Shown piece after piece: positions 1 through 7,651 of a DNA stretch of 64,000 nucleotides (positions are counted from its first letter, which is position 1; the number at the start of each line of letters is the position of its first letter). The translations under genes were made by a program, and so were the position numbers. The notes beneath the pieces were generated by a model that did not search any database, had not been told where the DNA came from, and was given only the letters and a program-made list of their open reading frames with translations. The stretch is from Alistipes sp. (GTDB lineage Bacteria > Bacteroidota > Bacteroidia > Bacteroidales > Rikenellaceae): assembly GCA_017483225.1 (NCBI GenBank), contig JAFULF010000007.1:1-64000 (forward strand), written 5' to 3'.

Positions 1-78
1 AATGCAATCTATCGAATAGCCATCTTCGAGCATCCTCATATATTTGAGCAATGCTCCATAATCGTGTTTTTTGCGCAT
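1..78 (-). CDS. Start of an IS transposase OrfA (HTH), partial
   Basis: An ATG at 76-78 on the minus strand opens a frame of 26 codons that stays open to the window edge. It begins MRKKHDYGALLKYMRMLEDG and continues YSIDCI. This basic start followed by a helix with a 'GYS' turn resembles the N-terminal helix-turn-helix of IS3-family OrfA proteins, which bind the terminal repeats of their element. It sits directly inside the putative terminal repeat, where OrfA is expected. Only 26 residues are visible, so the call rests on context as much as on sequence. Confidence 0.45.
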   Translation of the reverse strand, partial: MRKKHDYGALLKYMRMLEDGYSIDCI

Positions 79-119
79 AAAGAAACCCCAAAAGTTTTTT
101 GTCTAATCTTTTGGGGTCA
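1..119 (-). mobile_element. End of an IS3-family (IS150-type) insertion sequence, partial
   Basis: Read on the minus strand, the sequence starts at 119 with TGACCCCAAAAGATTAGACA, which looks like an IS150-subgroup terminal repeat with the usual TG end. A 10-base perfect inverted repeat (85-94 with 108-117) lies just before a small open frame. The element continues beyond the left edge, so its other end and any target duplication cannot be seen. The family assignment is from memory of IS150-type ends. Confidence 0.55.
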
Positions 120-175
120 ATTCAAAGACCTCTTTTTTTGTTGCCCGTATATGCTTATTATCCGCCGAATTTGAC

Positions 176-183
176 TATATTTG
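176..183 (+). promoter_or_regulatory. Bacteroidetes -7 box for the DUF3127 gene
   Basis: TATATTTG fits the TAnnTTTG consensus and ends 15 bases before the chosen ATG at 199. I see no TTTG at the usual 19-21 base distance upstream, so the promoter is incomplete by eye. Confidence 0.4.
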
Positions 184-198
184 CATCAGGAGAAAACA

Positions 199-636
199 AT
201 GTTAAAACAGATAAGTATGGAATTTGAAGGAACAGTATTTAGAATTATGCCTGCCACGAATGGCGTCTCTGCCAAAGGACCGTGGGAGCGTCAGGAGGTA
301 ATCTTCGATATGAAATCGCAGTCGCAGTATCCACGTCGTGTGGCTGTGACATTCTTCAACAAGACTGATGAGGTAAATCGTCTGCACGAGGGCAAGCTCT
401 ATGTCGTGTCATTCGACTTGGAGTCTCGTGAGTATAATGGTCGCTGGTACACCGATGTTCGTGCTTGGCGAGTACAGCCGAAGGAGGAAGAGGTGGTTGT
501 TGTCCCTGCCGCAGCTCCTGCTGCTGCCGCTCCGCAGAGCACACCTATGGCGAGCGGCTTCGCTCCGATGCCTACCGAGGAGCCTGCCTATGCTCAATCT
601 TCGTCGGCGCAGGAGGTGGATGATTTGCCGTTTTAG
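199..636 (+). CDS. DUF3127 OB-fold protein, SSB-like
   Basis: The product is 145 residues. Residues about 5-95 match the DUF3127 pattern (FEGTVFRIMPATNGVSAKGPW, then a beta-rich stretch ending DVRAWRVQP), an OB-fold family found in Bacteroidetes. An Ala/Pro-rich linker follows and the chain ends in an acidic tip, VDDLPF. Single-stranded DNA-binding proteins end in a similar tip (DDDIPF-like) that recruits repair and replication partners. I infer a single-stranded nucleic acid binding role, but no activity is established. The ATG at 199 has an AGGAG six bases upstream, which decides this start over the TTG at 181. It is a single gene, next to the insertion sequence end. Confidence 0.8.
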   Translation: MLKQISMEFEGTVFRIMPATNGVSAKGPWERQEVIFDMKSQSQYPRRVAVTFFNKTDEVNRLHEGKLYVVSFDLESREYNGRWYTDVRAWRVQPKEEEVVVVPAAAPAAAAPQSTPMASGFAPMPTEEPAYAQSSSAQEVDDLPF

Positions 637-795
637 TGGGCAGAGTATAAAGGTAAATGATATGAGAAGCTGTCTAACAAGGCTACTTTGTCGTTATACT
701 CGCCCTCAAAATGCTCATTTACGCCGAGTAAACTGCGCTTTTTCGGGCTTCGCAAGCCTAAAATTAGCACTTGTTATACAACTTCTGAAAAGAAA

Positions 796-826
796 GAGCG
801 TGTCCGAAAACTTGTTGGACACGCTC
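796..826. terminator. Hairpin, possible terminator
   Basis: GAGCGTGTCC (796-805) pairs perfectly with GGACACGCTC (817-826) around an 11-base loop. On the minus strand it is followed by a T-rich stretch (CTTTCTTTTC). The loop resembles that of the hairpin at 11937-11966. Confidence 0.45.
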
Positions 827-873
827 TCATTGTCATAGTACCCCCCCCGCCGTCTCCGCTCTGTAAAACAACA

Positions 874-920
874 ATTTACCCCCGCTTTGGTCGATTCACA
901 TCGCACAAGCGGGGGTAAAT
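874..920 (-). terminator. Terminator hairpin downstream of the OmpA/TPR gene
   Basis: The 14-base arm 874-887 (ATTTACCCCCGCTT) is perfectly complementary to 907-920. On the minus strand the hairpin lies 30 bases past the stop of the OmpA-like gene and is followed by TGTTGTTTT. Confidence 0.6.
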
Positions 921-950
921 GTTTATGCTAAACGGAGTCCGTTACGTGGC

Positions 951-2681
951 TTAGCGGAGAGCTGCGAGGTTTACATCCTTCGCTGCCTTTGCTGCCAAAG
1001 TAGCATCCTTCGATACGGCAGTGTTAAGGCTTGCCTTTGCCTCGGTGAGGTTACCCTCCTTAACTGCGATAACTGCACGGAGGTAGTCAGCCTTTGCCGA
1101 AGTGTCGCCTGCAAGGCTCTTCTTCGCTGCTGCGAGGTTGCCATCCTGAACCTGTGCAATAGCAGCGTTGTAGCCGGTCAATGCCTGCGAAGCCTCTGCG
1201 TACTTGCCCTCTGCTGCTGCTACGAGAGCCTTGGTCTCTGCATCAGCACCCTTTGCATACTCTGCGGCCTTCTCAGTCTCGCCGAGGCCGAGGTAGGTCA
1301 AAGCGTAGTTGTTGTTCAACTCGGTAGTCTTGGCACCTGCCTTAACTGCGGCGTTGAGCGAAGCGAGAGCACCCTCATAGTCACCCTCCTGTGCCTGTGC
1401 AACTGCGAGGTTGGTGTATGCACGAGCATCGCCATACTTCTCGGCAGCAACTTTGAGTGCAGGAAGTGCAACCTCAGGATTTACCGCTGCAATGTGGAGC
1501 AACTCCTCAACGGTCATCTCTGCTGCACGACCCTCCTGAACCAAAGCAGTCATCTCTGCATCGGTCTTACCGGTCAAATCAACGGTATTTACAATCTGTG
1601 CACGACGCAACTGTGGGAGAACCTCGGTTTTGAGCGACTTGAATACCGAAGAGAGGTTCTTAATCTCCTTCTCACGCTCTGCCGACGATGCGTACATACT
1701 CAACACTTGGAGAATGAGGTCCTTATCCTCGATGCTCGACTCAGCAACGGCCTTCTGGAATCCCTCCCAGTCCTCACCGTAAGCGGCAGCGTCGATAGTA
1801 AGACCCGACTCTTTGAGCAACTCCTCAACAGCCTTCAAGCCGGACTGGCTACGCTTCTCGGAGAGCTTGTCGTTGAACTTCTCAGGGCCATCAGGCGAAG
1901 CATAACCGTTTACATATACGGTCTGAGCTGCACGGTCGTTGCCTACGAATGACTCAACATTCTGCTTCAAAGCGGCAACATCCTCAGCCTCGGTAGCCTT
2001 CTTGCCAAGACGGGAAGAGTTGATTTTGTAAACGAGGTCAGCCTTTACAACGGTAGTGGTTACGTTCTTGTAGTCGTTACCTACGGTCTGCATAGCCTCC
2101 GAGAAGTTGATATCCTTCTGCAAGGTGTTCAAGCCGACAGCAACCTTCAAACCGCACTCGCTTTTGAGAGCCAATGCAGCAGCGGCATCGCTACCATTGA
2201 GAACAGCCAACTGCTCCTCTGTGAGGACAGCGCCGGTGTTGGCATTTACAAGGGTGTACTCCTTGCACTTGCCGCTCTTGCACTTAACCTCAACGAGCAA
2301 CTTCAACTCGCAAGCATCCATAGCAGGCTGGTAAGCGAACTTAACCTCACGCTTAACCGAGAGAGCCTCCTTCTTGGATACCACTACGCCGTTGTCGGCA
2401 ACCTTCTCGCCTTGGAGCAAGATGGTCTCGCCTGCAACCGAGCCACCCTCGAAGAAGATTACAGGAGTAACCTTCAAAGAGGCATTCTTGTCGAAGTACT
2501 TGGCAGGAATCTCGCCGGCGATTTCGGCAGTGATGGTGCCGTTGTTGAGAACCAATACCTCAGGGGTGCAGGTAACCTTCACAGCGTCAGCGTTCTTCGC
2601 CATCTTCTTGAAACAGTCGCAGCTCGACATTGTGAGAGCAACTACCGCCAAAAGAGCGGTCAATTTCATTACATTTTTCAT
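951..2681 (-). CDS. Lipoprotein with OmpA-like middle and TPR C-terminus
   Basis: The product is 576 residues. A lipoprotein signal ends LTMSSC at residue 20. A beta-rich N-terminal domain follows, then an OmpA-like peptidoglycan-binding segment near residues 255-290 (VYVNGYASPDGPEKFNDKLS then EKRSQS), and a long helical C-terminal region (from about 390) rich in Ala with TPR-like units such as AYTNLAVAQAQEGDYEGALA. This suggests an outer-membrane lipoprotein that touches the cell wall and has a scaffold of TPR repeats. Its partner is unknown. It is a single gene with its own promoter (2721-2750) and a hairpin terminator. Confidence 0.75.
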   Translation of the reverse strand: MKNVMKLTALLAVVALTMSSCDCFKKMAKNADAVKVTCTPEVLVLNNGTITAEIAGEIPAKYFDKNASLKVTPVIFFEGGSVAGETILLQGEKVADNGVVVSKKEALSVKREVKFAYQPAMDACELKLLVEVKCKSGKCKEYTLVNANTGAVLTEEQLAVLNGSDAAAALALKSECGLKVAVGLNTLQKDINFSEAMQTVGNDYKNVTTTVVKADLVYKINSSRLGKKATEAEDVAALKQNVESFVGNDRAAQTVYVNGYASPDGPEKFNDKLSEKRSQSGLKAVEELLKESGLTIDAAAYGEDWEGFQKAVAESSIEDKDLILQVLSMYASSAEREKEIKNLSSVFKSLKTEVLPQLRRAQIVNTVDLTGKTDAEMTALVQEGRAAEMTVEELLHIAAVNPEVALPALKVAAEKYGDARAYTNLAVAQAQEGDYEGALASLNAAVKAGAKTTELNNNYALTYLGLGETEKAAEYAKGADAETKALVAAAEGKYAEASQALTGYNAAIAQVQDGNLAAAKKSLAGDTSAKADYLRAVIAVKEGNLTEAKASLNTAVSKDATLAAKAAKDVNLAALR

Positions 2682-2720
2682 AATCTGTTTTTATTTTGGT
2701 TTGCTAATATTTCTAATATA

Positions 2721-2750
2721 CAAAGGTATATATATTTTTTTGAATAGCAA
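2721..2750 (-). promoter_or_regulatory. Promoter of the OmpA/TPR gene
   Basis: On the minus strand TACCTTTG (2728-2721) fits the -7 consensus, and TTG at 2750-2748 lies 19 bases upstream. The predicted leader is about 35 bases, A-rich and without a Shine-Dalgarno sequence. Confidence 0.6.
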
Positions 2751-2792
2751 TACTATTTCACCCGATATTTTAGTCATTTCACCCACGCAGCG

Positions 2793-2831
2793 ACAAAAAA
2801 ACTATTGCCGAGGAGTCCTCCCCGGCAATAG
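2793..2831 (-). terminator. Rho-independent terminator after pnp
   Basis: CTATTGCCG (2802-2810) pairs with CGGCAATAG (2823-2831). On the minus strand the stem is followed by a run of T (complement of the A run at 2795-2801). It lies 31 bases past the pnp stop. Confidence 0.8.
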
Positions 2832-2861
2832 TCATCGTATAATCGTCTTTCGCTCTCCGAA

Positions 2862-5090
2862 CTACTCTTTGTGGTCACGGCGAGGACGGCGGTCGCCACG
2901 CTCCGGACGGTCGCCACGTGGAGCACGAGGCTTACGCTCCGGCTCTACCCAACCCTCAGGCTTTGGCAGCAACGCCTTGTGCGAAAGTTTGAGTTTGCCT
3001 GTCTTGGCATCCAGACCGATGAGCTTAACGTCAATCTCGTCGCCCTCCTTCAATCCGGTCTCCTCCATAGTCTCGAAACGCTTGTAGTCAATCTCCGAGA
3101 TGTGGAGCAGCGCCTCCTTGCCCGGGAGAATCTCTACGAAAGCACCGAAGGTAACAATCGACTTGATTGTTCCGTGGTACTGCTCGCCAACCTCCGGTAC
3201 GGCAACGATACCCTTGATGCGGGCCATTGCTGCGTCGATGCACTCCTTGTTCTGGCCAAATACATCAACAACGCCGTGCTTGTCGGTCTCGGTGATGGTG
3301 ATGGTGGTGTTTGTGGTCTTCTGGATATCCTGAATAACCTTACCGCCTGGGCCGATAACTGCACCGATGAAGTCCTTGTCGATGAGAATCTGCTCGATGC
3401 GAGGCACGAATGGCTTGTAGTCCTCACGTGGCTCTGCGATAGTCTCGGTAATCTTGTCGAGGATGTGCAGACGGCCTACACGAGCCTGCTCCAATGCTGT
3501 TGCGAGCACCTCATACGAAAGACCATCAACCTTGATATCCATCTGCGTAGCGGTGATACCGTCACGAGTACCTGTCACCTTGAAGTCCATATCGCCCAAG
3601 TGGTCCTCATCGCCGAGGATGTCGGACAATACAGCCCAACGACCGGTCTCGCTGTCCGAAATCAGACCCATTGCGATACCCGATACAGGCTTTTTGAGCT
3701 TCACACCTGCATCCATCAACGCCATACAGCCGGCACATACGGTAGCCATCGAAGAGGAACCGTTGGATTCGAGGATATCGGATACGACACGCACTGCATA
3801 AGGGTTCTCCTCGCCCAGTGGCACCATAGGTTTGAGGGCACGCCAAGCAAGGTGGCCGTGGCCAATCTCACGACGGCTTACGCCACGTGATGCCTTCGCC
3901 TCACCGGTCGAGAATGGAGGGAAGTTGTAGTGGAGCGTGAACTGCTCTGTGCCCTGAATGAGCACCTCGTCGTACATCTTCTCGTCGAGCTTTGTGCCGA
4001 GGGTAACGGTCGAGAGCGACTGAGTCTCGCCACGGGTGAAGATTGCCGAGCCGTGAGCGCAAGGCAGGTAGTTGGTCTCGCACCAGATAGGACGAATCTC
4101 GTCTGTGCGACGACCATCCAGACGCTTACCCTCGTCGAGAATCATATTACGCATAGCCTTCTTCTGCACGTCATCGTGGAAGTACTTGTGAATCAGCGGA
4201 GCCTTCTCTACCAACTCCTCCTCGGTGTAGCGTGCGGCGAACTCTGCCTCCAAAGCGTCGAAGGCCTCGCTGCGCTCGTGCTTCATCGTGCCGCTGGTAG
4301 CGATGGCATAAGCCTTGTCGTACAACTCCGAGATGATGGTCTGACGAAGCTCCTCGTTGTTGGTCTCGTGGCAGTAGGTGCGCTTAACATCCTTGCCCAG
4401 CTCCTTCATCAACTCAATCTGTACGGCACAGTGCTGCTTGATAGCCTCGTGAGCATACTTGATAGCGCCGAGCATAACCTCCTCGCTAACCTCCTTCATC
4501 TCACCCTCAACCATCAGGATATTGTCGATAGTACCACCTACCATAATATCCAAATCCACATCCTTCATCTGCGAGAATGTAGGGTTGATACAGTACTCGC
4601 CGTTGATACGTGCTACACGTACCTCGGAGATAGGGCCTCCGAATGGGATGTCCGATACGGCGAGGGCAGCCGATGCAGCCAGACCTGCGAGCGCATCAGC
4701 CTGAATATCCTTGTCTGCCGAGATAAGGTTTACGGTCACATAAACCTCTGCGTGGTAGTCCGATGGGAAGAGCGGGCGCAAAGCACGGTCGATAAGACGT
4801 GCAACGAGAATCTCGTTGTCGCTCGCCTTGCCCTCACGCTTCATAAAACCACCCGGAATACGTCCTGCGGCAGCAAATTTCTCCTTGTACTCTACCTGCA
4901 ACGGCATAAAGTCGGTACCCTCCTTGGCATCCTTTGCCGCCACTACGGTAGCGAGCAACATAGTGTCGCCCTGCTTAACAACAACCGAACCGTCGGCCTG
5001 CTTTGCCAACTTGCCGGTCTCAATCATAATCTCACGTCCTCCCTCCAATGGGATGAACTTTTGTACTGCGTTGTACAGCTTGTTTTCCAT
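2862..5090 (-). CDS. pnp: Polyribonucleotide nucleotidyltransferase
   Basis: This 742-residue protein degrades RNA 3' to 5' using phosphate and takes part in mRNA turnover in the cytoplasm. It has two RNase PH domains (about 1-230 and 300-540), a KH domain with [17 protein letters not shown] near 560-620, and an S1 domain ([20 protein letters not shown]) near 630-700. The end is a basic Arg/Pro/Asp-rich tail, likely RNA-binding. The ATG at 5090 is preferred over the in-frame TTG at 5117. It lies downstream of rpsO in the same direction, the common bacterial order, but a strong hairpin terminator separates them, so it may depend partly on readthrough. Confidence 0.97.
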   Translation of the reverse strand: MENKLYNAVQKFIPLEGGREIMIETGKLAKQADGSVVVKQGDTMLLATVVAAKDAKEGTDFMPLQVEYKEKFAAAGRIPGGFMKREGKASDNEILVARLIDRALRPLFPSDYHAEVYVTVNLISADKDIQADALAGLAASAALAVSDIPFGGPISEVRVARINGEYCINPTFSQMKDVDLDIMVGGTIDNILMVEGEMKEVSEEVMLGAIKYAHEAIKQHCAVQIELMKELGKDVKRTYCHETNNEELRQTIISELYDKAYAIATSGTMKHERSEAFDALEAEFAARYTEEELVEKAPLIHKYFHDDVQKKAMRNMILDEGKRLDGRRTDEIRPIWCETNYLPCAHGSAIFTRGETQSLSTVTLGTKLDEKMYDEVLIQGTEQFTLHYNFPPFSTGEAKASRGVSRREIGHGHLAWRALKPMVPLGEENPYAVRVVSDILESNGSSSMATVCAGCMALMDAGVKLKKPVSGIAMGLISDSETGRWAVLSDILGDEDHLGDMDFKVTGTRDGITATQMDIKVDGLSYEVLATALEQARVGRLHILDKITETIAEPREDYKPFVPRIEQILIDKDFIGAVIGPGGKVIQDIQKTTNTTITITETDKHGVVDVFGQNKECIDAAMARIKGIVAVPEVGEQYHGTIKSIVTFGAFVEILPGKEALLHISEIDYKRFETMEETGLKEGDEIDVKLIGLDAKTGKLKLSHKALLPKPEGWVEPERKPRAPRGDRPERGDRRPRRDHKE

Positions 5091-5130
5091 AATCTTTTCG
5101 TCTATATATTCGTCCAAAAATAATAATCAT

Positions 5131-5167
5131 AAAAAAGATGAAGGCAGCAACTGTTGCCTTCATCTTT
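5131..5167 (-). terminator. Terminator or attenuator between rpsO and pnp
   Basis: A 13-base perfect stem (5134-5146 with 5155-5167) is followed on the minus strand by a run of six T. It starts 13 bases past the rpsO stop, so pnp transcription must either read through it or start downstream. Confidence 0.8.
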
Positions 5168-5179
5168 GACCTCGTACTC

Positions 5180-5452
5180 TTACTTACGAAGGTTGAGGGT
5201 CTTCACGATAGCACGGTAGCGCTCGATATCAACCTCCTTCAAGTACTCCAACAACTGACGACGCTTACCTACCAAGCGAAGCAATGAACGCTGGGTACCG
5301 AAGTCGTGCTTGTTGTTTTTGAGGTGCTCTGTAAGGTGGCTGATACGGTACGAGAACAAGGCAATCTGGCTCTCTGGCGAACCGGTGTCCTTGTTAGACT
5401 TTCCGTACTGACCGAAAATTTCCTCTTTTTTCTCTGCTGTTAAATAAGCCAT
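5180..5452 (-). CDS. rpsO: 30S ribosomal protein S15
   Basis: The product is 90 residues, the normal S15 length. It binds the central domain of 16S rRNA early in small-subunit assembly. The conserved S15 core is visible: [20 protein letters not shown], then [20 protein letters not shown] and [10 protein letters not shown]. It has its own promoter (5537-5567) with a leader of about 80 bases, and a terminator right after the stop. S15 controls its own translation in several bacteria by binding its leader. Whether this leader does so is not shown. Confidence 0.97.
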   Translation of the reverse strand: MAYLTAEKKEEIFGQYGKSNKDTGSPESQIALFSYRISHLTEHLKNNKHDFGTQRSLLRLVGKRRQLLEYLKEVDIERYRAIVKTLNLRK

Positions 5453-5536
5453 AGTAAAAAATAGTTTAAGAAATTTATTGTTAAATGTTTACACTTCATC
5501 CGCATCCCCCTTACCGTGGATTACGTTAAAGCGTGG

Positions 5537-5567
5537 CAAAGGTATAAATTATATCCTTAATAAACAA
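5537..5567 (-). promoter_or_regulatory. Promoter of rpsO
   Basis: On the minus strand TACCTTTG (5544-5537) lies 20 bases downstream of TTG (5567-5565). This places the start about 80 bases before the rpsO ATG. Confidence 0.6.
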
Positions 5568-5656
5568 GCGCATAGCCAAACTTTTTCGAAGAAAAACATC
5601 TTGTCGCCCCACAAACCCTTCCGCCACCCTCCGCACAACTACAAAAATGGCGAGAA

Positions 5657-5689
5657 TTTCCTCTGTCAAAGAAATTATATTTATCTTTG
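5657..5689 (+). promoter_or_regulatory. Promoter of apbE
   Basis: TATCTTTG at 5682-5689 is a full -7 match. TTTC at 5657-5660, 21 bases upstream, is a weak -33 box. The -7 box ends 20 bases before the chosen ATG, which argues against the longer in-frame start at 5647. Confidence 0.55.
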
Positions 5690-5709
5690 CTGCAAAATCT
5701 ATCAGGCGG

Positions 5710-6702
5710 ATGAAAAAGGTAAGATTTGCAGTGGTGGCGCTGGTGGCACTGGTGGCTGCGGGGTGCGCCAAGCAGAGTGAGTATATCACGGTTGACGGGG
5801 CGATGCTCGGCACGACCTTTCATATTGTGGCACAGACCGATAAGCCTGCGGCCCTGCTCTTTGGGAAGGTTATGGAGGTGGATGCCGAGGCGAAGCGGTC
5901 GATGTCTATCTTTGACCCCTCGTCGCAACTATCACGCATCAACCGAGGAGAGAGCGACTCGCTCGACGTTCATCTGCTGCGCAATATTGCCGTGGCGGAG
6001 CGCATCCACGCCATAAGCGGCGGGGCATACGATATCACGGTCAAGCCTCTGACCGAGGCCTACGGCTTTGCCGCAGGGCGGAGGGTCGAGCAACCGAATA
6101 TCGACTCGCTGTTGCAGTTTGTCGGCTTCGACAAGGTGCGTGTTGTGGATGGTCGTCTTGTCAAGAGTGATGCACGTGTGCAACTCGACCTCAACTCATT
6201 GGCAAAGGGCTATACGGTGGACTTGGTCGCCGACCTTTTGGAGCGTGAGGGTATCGAAAACTATATCGTGGAGGTGGGTGGCGAGATTCGTTGCCGAGGT
6301 GTCAACGGCCGAGGCGAGGCGTGGCGTGTGGGCGTAGATGCTCCGATAGAGGGCAACGATACGCCGGGGAAGCACCGCCAGCATATTATCTCGCTGTGCG
6401 ACAGGTCGTTGGCAACCTCCGGGAACTACCGCCGATTCTACACCGATGCAGATGGTCGGAAAGTTGTACATACGATAAATCCACGCACGGGGCTCTCCTG
6501 CACCTCCGCACTGCTCTCGGCTACGGTGGTCAGCAGTAAGTGCATCGAGGCGGATGCTATGGCCACGATGTTTATGGCTATGGGCGAGGCGGAGGCCATA
6601 TCGCTGGCTGCGCAGATGCGTGACAGCGTGCAGGTCTATTTTGTGCTTGCGCCGAGGGCTGAGGGCGAGCCTTTTGAGATTTTTTCCACACTTGGAGAAT
6701 GA
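5710..6702 (+). CDS. apbE: FAD:protein FMN transferase, lipoprotein
   Basis: The product is 330 residues. ApbE enzymes transfer FMN from FAD to a threonine in partner flavoproteins such as subunits of Na+-translocating NADH:quinone reductase or Rnf. A lipoprotein signal ends LVAAGC (Cys18). Family motifs are visible: YITVDGAMLGTTFHIVAQ at the start of the domain, LDLNSLAKGYTVDLVADLL, YIVEVGGEIRCRG and HTINPRTG. The start at 5710 is chosen because it follows the promoter and gives a clean signal peptide. Its stop overlaps the next start by four bases, so the two are co-transcribed. Confidence 0.93.
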   Translation: MKKVRFAVVALVALVAAGCAKQSEYITVDGAMLGTTFHIVAQTDKPAALLFGKVMEVDAEAKRSMSIFDPSSQLSRINRGESDSLDVHLLRNIAVAERIHAISGGAYDITVKPLTEAYGFAAGRRVEQPNIDSLLQFVGFDKVRVVDGRLVKSDARVQLDLNSLAKGYTVDLVADLLEREGIENYIVEVGGEIRCRGVNGRGEAWRVGVDAPIEGNDTPGKHRQHIISLCDRSLATSGNYRRFYTDADGRKVVHTINPRTGLSCTSALLSATVVSSKCIEADAMATMFMAMGEAEAISLAAQMRDSVQVYFVLAPRAEGEPFEIFSTLGE

Positions 6703-7565
6703 GAAGAGTTTTAGTCCTATATAACGAGAATGCCGGTCACGGTCGCATAGGGCAGAAGATTGACCGAATATGCGCTACGTTTGCCGATGGCGGATGTGAG
6801 GTCGTGCCACGCCCATTGCGCTTTGATGAAAACCCCTTTGAGGCGGTGTCGGATGTCGAGTTGGTCGTTGCGTGTGGTGGCGACGGCACACTCAACTTCG
6901 TTGTCAATGCGATGAAGTCGAGGGGTCTGGACCTCCCGCTCGGCATCATTCCTTCGGGTACGGCGAATGACTTTGCCCGCCTGCTCGGCCTCTCCGACGA
7001 TGCCGTGACGGCGGCTCGTGATATCCTCTACGGCGTGGAGCGCAGGGTGGACTGCGGGCGAGTGAACGGACAGTGGTTTGTCAATATTTTCAGCTTCGGA
7101 CTCTTCACCACGACCTCACAGCATACGCCCGATGCTGCCAAGCACCGAGTGGGTAAGCTGGCCTACCTCTTCGAGGGTGCGAAGGAGTTGCTGCACCGAG
7201 AGACGATACCTCTGCACGTGCGTTGTGACGAGGGCGAGACGGATGTCGAGGCGGTGATGGTGCTGGTCTTTAATGGCGAGACGGCCGGCGGTTTCCGATT
7301 GGTGGATGGTGCCTCGGTTGAGGATGGTGCGCTCGACTGTGTTATCTTACAGAAGCAGAACGACTTGCGCACGCTCTATTCCGCCGTTAAGTACCTCTCC
7401 GACCGAGTTCCCGATATGGGCGTTATGCACATTCGCTCCACACGCTTTGAGTTCACGTCGCCACTCTCGCCCGATACCGATATGGATGGTCAGGCGGGGG
7501 CGAACTTCCCTCTCTCGATAGAGTGCGAGGCGGGTGGCCTGCGCATAATCGCTCCGCAGGGCTGA
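6699..7565 (+). CDS. Diacylglycerol kinase-type lipid kinase (DagK/YegS family)
   Basis: This 288-residue protein belongs to the DAGK catalytic family, which phosphorylates diacylglycerol or related lipids with ATP at the membrane. The phosphate-binding loop GGDGT is at residues 60-64 and the second nucleotide motif PSGTANDFA is near 85-93. The C-terminal beta domain ends the protein at normal length for DgkB/YegS proteins. The exact lipid cannot be told from the sequence. The gene overlaps apbE by ATGA, so translation is probably coupled, although no functional link between the two is known. Confidence 0.9.
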   Translation: MRRVLVLYNENAGHGRIGQKIDRICATFADGGCEVVPRPLRFDENPFEAVSDVELVVACGGDGTLNFVVNAMKSRGLDLPLGIIPSGTANDFARLLGLSDDAVTAARDILYGVERRVDCGRVNGQWFVNIFSFGLFTTTSQHTPDAAKHRVGKLAYLFEGAKELLHRETIPLHVRCDEGETDVEAVMVLVFNGETAGGFRLVDGASVEDGALDCVILQKQNDLRTLYSAVKYLSDRVPDMGVMHIRSTRFEFTSPLSPDTDMDGQAGANFPLSIECEAGGLRIIAPQG

Positions 7566-7651
7566 TAGCAAGTCGCTGTAAAATAGTTTCGCAAATAGGT
7601 TAAACGACCCCTGAGTGTAGGTGTCGGGAGGCCGGCCTGTAAGCCTCTCCT

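Larger units (their letters stand above)
637..950. other. Intergenic region with two strong hairpins and a C tract
   Basis: There is no supported gene in these 314 bases. The gap holds a 10-base stem hairpin at 796-826, a run of eight C at 841-848 and a 14-base stem hairpin at 874-920. The segment 660-795 has a small GGCTT-CGC-AAGCC hairpin near 750-763 and reads like a dispersed intergenic repeat, but no second copy occurs in this window. Confidence 0.6.

Noticed and set aside
401..838. Open frame overlapping the DUF3127 gene
   Set aside because: It lies out of frame inside the DUF3127 gene and runs into noncoding hairpins.
841..848. C8 tract as a phase-variation switch (also C9 at 46848-46856)
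   Set aside because: Both runs lie outside coding sequence and away from recognisable promoters, so length change would have no clear effect.
5091..5117. TTG start adding nine residues to pnp
   Set aside because: An ATG at 5090 gives the normal N-terminus, and the extra residues are not family-like.
3930..5123. 397-residue open frame opposite pnp
   Set aside because: It is antisense to a fully conserved pnp and its translation resembles no protein family; GC-rich codon bias creates such shadows.
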